This document shows positions 5,710-6,167 of a stretch of 6,167 bases of DNA, one piece after another. Positions within the stretch are counted from its first letter, which is position 1, and each line of letters begins with the position of its first letter. The notes below the pieces were generated by a model. That model ran no database searches and had not been told where the DNA came from. It saw nothing but the letters and a program-made list of their open reading frames with translations. The stretch is taken from contig JAKAYH010000147.1 of assembly GCA_021826835.1 (NCBI GenBank), forward strand, positions 1 through 6,167, in the 5' to 3' direction. Position numbers and translations under genes: made by a program. The DNA is from Thermoplasmata archaeon. GTDB taxonomy: Archaea; Thermoplasmatota; Thermoplasmata; Thermoplasmatales; Thermoplasmataceae.

Positions 5710-5728
5710 TTTCTACCAATAGTTAATC

Positions 5729-6167
5729 ATGAACAAAACAGCAGTTTTAGTTTTAGCAATATCATCTCTGATGATAATGTCCGGAAGCCTTGCCTTTGCG
5801 CAGGGAGTCAATACGGATAATTCCTCCTCAGCGATGATAAAGTTGTCTGCATACTCAGTAGGATCTTATAACAGCTTTGGCACACTTAACAATATAACAT
5901 ATACAAGCGGAGAGACTGGTATTCAGACAGAGATAGCATCTTCGATTTATGTTAACGGGTCAGCAATGTCTGTACCATCAAATTCAGGTAATGAAAAGGT
6001 TTCTTTTGTATCTGTAACAAATGAAACACTCATAGGAATTACAGAACCAAAAGCACTGATAATAGCGACCTCCCCCACATTCGCCAACTCGGGAAAGGCG
6101 ACCATTAAATTTAATTTGACAACAGCGGCTAAACCCTTTGCTTTTAATTTGAACGTTTCATCAAATG
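5729..6167 (+). CDS. Secreted, sequon-rich surface protein (5' part, cut by window end)
   Basis: The first 146 codons of a protein that continues beyond the window. Residues 1-24 form a classical signal peptide: short basic N-region (MNK), hydrophobic core (about residues 5-17), and a predicted signal peptidase I site at AFA24-Q25. The mature part is rich in Ser, Thr, Asn and Ala. It carries six N-glycosylation sequons in the visible 122 residues (N31, N55, N76, N98, N129, N142), with alternating beta-type hydrophobics, as in archaeal cell-surface glycoproteins. No domain family is recognised. It is presumably exported and glycosylated on the outer face of the membrane. The start is the first ATG of the open frame, leaderless in appearance, 20 nt after the palindrome. 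It lies downstream of a transposase remnant and on the opposite strand to the peptide operon, so no functional link to that operon is visible. Confidence 0.8.
   Translation, partial: MNKTAVLVLAISSLMIMSGSLAFAQGVNTDNSSSAMIKLSAYSVGSYNSFGTLNNITYTSGETGIQTEIASSIYVNGSAMSVPSNSGNEKVSFVSVTNETLIGITEPKALIIATSPTFANSGKATIKFNLTTAAKPFAFNLNVSSN

Overview
The window looks like an accessory segment of an archaeal chromosome, most likely Thermoplasmatales (Ferroplasma/Cuniculiplasma/Picrophilus-like). This rests on an A+T-rich sequence, frequent AGA/AGG and ATA codons, TATA-like boxes about 25 nt upstream of leaderless starts, strong Shine-Dalgarno motifs inside one operon, and IS1634-type and zinc-ribbon DDE transposases of kinds I associate with this group. 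The assignment is inference; no rRNA or taxonomic marker gene is present.

Layout, left to right. (1) 98-1727, + strand: an IS1634-family (IS4 superfamily) transposase. Its catalytic part is open from 258, but its N-terminal ~50 residues lie in another frame (98-268), so the copy carries a +1 frameshift. (2) 1728-2092: no convincing intact gene. It holds a possible broken + strand ORF with one in-frame TAG, and a hairpin/T-run terminator for the operon to its right. (3) 2093-4854, - strand: a compact three-gene operon read right to left. It comprises a 34-codon GTG-start peptide (4854-4750), a radical SAM/SPASM enzyme with an N-terminal PqqD-like recognition domain (4659-3307), and a 12-TM MFS transporter (3310-2093) whose ATG overlaps the enzyme's stop codon as ATGA. 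A perfect 9-bp hairpin with a T-rich tract separates the peptide gene from the enzyme gene. (4) 4940-5627, + strand: a decayed zinc-ribbon DDE transposase, open for 106 codons and then scattered over frames with several stops. (5) 5729 to the window end, + strand: the 5' part of a secreted, sequon-rich protein. It sits behind a perfect 16-bp palindrome centred where the TATA box of a leaderless gene would be.

How the genes fit together: the peptide, the PqqD-domain radical SAM/SPASM enzyme and the exporter have the architecture of a ribosomally made, post-translationally modified peptide (RiPP) pathway. The peptide would be bound through the PqqD-like domain, cross-linked or otherwise modified by the enzyme, and exported by the MFS protein. 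The small peptide has three Trp and one Cys, concentrated in its C-terminal half, and an excellent Shine-Dalgarno. I do not recognise it as any named RiPP precursor, so it is the best candidate for a previously undescribed system here. No dedicated leader peptidase is visible. The locus is flanked by transposon remnants, which suits an accessory, horizontally moving island.
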